Positions 59,135-60,000 of a stretch of 60,000 nt of DNA are shown here, piece after piece. Both the position numbers and the translations under genes were made by a program. The notes beneath the pieces were generated by a model. It had not been told where the DNA came from and searched no databases. It worked only from the letters and a program-made list of their open reading frames with translations. The stretch spans positions 3,412,001-3,472,000 of the forward strand of contig OX485804.1 of the NCBI GenBank assembly GCA_950295325.1. Reading direction: 5' to 3'. Every line of letters starts with the position of its first letter. Positions within the stretch are counted from its first letter, which is position 1. This stretch comes from Polytrichum commune. Its lineage: Eukaryota > Streptophyta > Polytrichopsida > Polytrichales > Polytrichaceae.

Positions 59135-60000
59135 ATGGTGCAAACTAGGAGCCGATATTATCGATCTCCATCACCAGATTACTTGGAGGACGTGCATACC
59201 ACAAATCTTGAGCCAGAGGTAGATACCAACGAGGCTTTTAAGCCTATTTCGGCGTTGGATACTACTAGTAGGCTTCGGATTTGGAGTGTCGGCACGTTCG
59301 ACGAAATGGAGGACAATCGCCACAATTCAGTACGTGATCGGTTTTCAGGTCGAGCTGGGGGCATTTCCTTGCCCGATTGGAAACTCCGGTTTCGTACCTG
59401 GATTAAGGAGAAACGCCAAAGGTCTTCCAATTTCAATGATTGGTATGCCTTTGAACTTCTGCCTCAGCATTTGGAGTATGAGGCACTCCAAACTTACGAA
59501 CACTGGACAGAGGGTCATCAGCGACAACTTCGGGAGGTGGAGCAGTATTGGGAAGCCCGGGTTGAGCTTATTTCAGCCCTTAAAGATGGGGCGGTTGCTA
59601 CCTTAGCTTCACCCACCTTAAAGGAGGAGGAATCGCCGGAGGAGTCTAAGGACAAAGAACTGGCACTTGGGCCAATGGTGGCTAGCAGTAGCACGGCAAC
59701 CCTTTCGCGGGTGGCACGTGCTACACAGGTAGCATTGACGGCTGTTGGTCCACCACCTCCATTTAACCCCCTTTCTGAATTTGTCGCACATTTGGAGGTG
59801 GAGTATGATGGATTTCGGCGAGACCAGATGCAGCGCATCCAGGATTTCCGCCGAGAGAAGGATAACACTCCACGGACCATGTATACGCGACTCGCACGCT
59901 TTGCTGTTGAGTCGGGAGGTGTTTTTGCTGAGAGTCAACTTGTCAAATTTTTTTTGTCTAAGATTGACAAGCGGCTACTTGAGTTGGCATCACCTCGGAT
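59135..60000 (+). CDS. LTR-retrotransposon Gag, N-terminal part (runs off window)
   Basis: The frame is open from ATG 59135 to the window end, 288 codons, with no stop. It begins MVQTRSRYYRSPSPDYLE, a start typical of plant retrotransposon Gag proteins (MV-TRS). Later come DWKLRFRTWIKEKRQ, a Q/E-rich helical stretch (EHWTEGHQRQLREVEQYWEA), an S/T/E linker (LKEEESPEESKDKEL), a PPPPFNP turn and an R-rich helix (YDGFRRDQMQRIQDFRRE) leading to MYTRLARFAVESGG. The capsid-like part would be reached in this last section; the zinc knuckle and Pol are not in the window. Gag forms the particle in which the element's RNA is copied. The start was chosen for the MVQTRS pattern. Whether the element is Ty3- or Ty1-type cannot be decided from this part. 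Confidence 0.75.
   Translation, partial: MVQTRSRYYRSPSPDYLEDVHTTNLEPEVDTNEAFKPISALDTTSRLRIWSVGTFDEMEDNRHNSVRDRFSGRAGGISLPDWKLRFRTWIKEKRQRSSNFNDWYAFELLPQHLEYEALQTYEHWTEGHQRQLREVEQYWEARVELISALKDGAVATLASPTLKEEESPEESKDKELALGPMVASSSTATLSRVARATQVALTAVGPPPPFNPLSEFVAHLEVEYDGFRRDQMQRIQDFRREKDNTPRTMYTRLARFAVESGGVFAESQLVKFFLSKIDKRLLELASPR

Larger units (their letters stand above)
57509..60000 (+). mobile_element. LTR retrotransposon, 5' part (LTR, leader and gag)
   Basis: A probable 5' LTR start is TGTCACGTGAGGTGACATCG at 57509, followed by AT-rich, repeat-bearing sequence up to a gag ORF at 59135. The LTR end and primer binding site were not fixed; candidate sequence near 59030-59090 (TGGCATTTGGCAAGGG) is uncertain. 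The leader contains a GC-rich tandem repeat and a 145-bp repeat (both listed). Pol and the 3' LTR are beyond the right edge. The open gag suggests a fairly recent insertion. Confidence 0.65.

Overview
The window is nuclear DNA from a land plant. It is AT-rich and gene-poor: three recognisable host genes in 60 kb, set among transposable elements and relics. The genes have plant-type introns with GT/AG borders. Their products (an ERD6-like sugar transporter, ribosomal protein eL14, a ferric reduction oxidase) are plant forms. A non-seed plant (lycophyte, fern or bryophyte) is my guess from the divergence and the mix of repeats; nothing here proves the lineage.

Layout. About 0.4-4.2 kb (minus): the first 11 exons of an ERD6-like monosaccharide transporter, running off the left edge, with a long 5' region to about 6.5 kb. 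6.5-25.3 kb: repeats only. These include a 160-bp hairpin element, a decayed LINE on the minus strand (9.1-13.4 kb) with extreme strand bias, four PIF/Harbinger-type MITEs with TTA/TAA target sites (two of them back to back), and a 1-kb foldback element. 25.68-26.08 kb (plus): an intact, intronless RPL14 CDS followed by degenerate tandem copies of its own 3' end. 29.3-30.3 kb: a pogo/Tigger-like element keeping only a C-terminal transposase fragment. 30.5-36 kb: unrecognised sequence with long poly-G/poly-C runs. 36-42 kb (minus): a broken CACTA (En/Spm) TNP2 transposase interrupted by two unrelated segments and a frameshift in an A10 run. 43.0-43.8 kb: a degenerate proline/tyrosine-rich coding relic. 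46.1-46.8 kb: a hAT-type element with a perfect 8-bp target duplication, directly beside a 68-bp hairpin and tandem repeats. 49.9-56.0 kb (plus): a complete 8-exon FRO gene whose exons join in frame to 747 codons. 57.5-60 kb: the 5' part of an LTR retrotransposon with an open gag running off the right edge.

The three host genes act in unrelated processes (vacuolar sugar transport, translation, iron/copper reduction) and are not a cluster. I found no RNA genes, CRISPR array or operon-like system. No clear new biological system stands out. The best leads are the strand-biased LINE with altered RNase H catalytic residues, the tandem multiplication of the RPL14 3' end, and the FRO with a changed C-terminal NAD(P)H motif.
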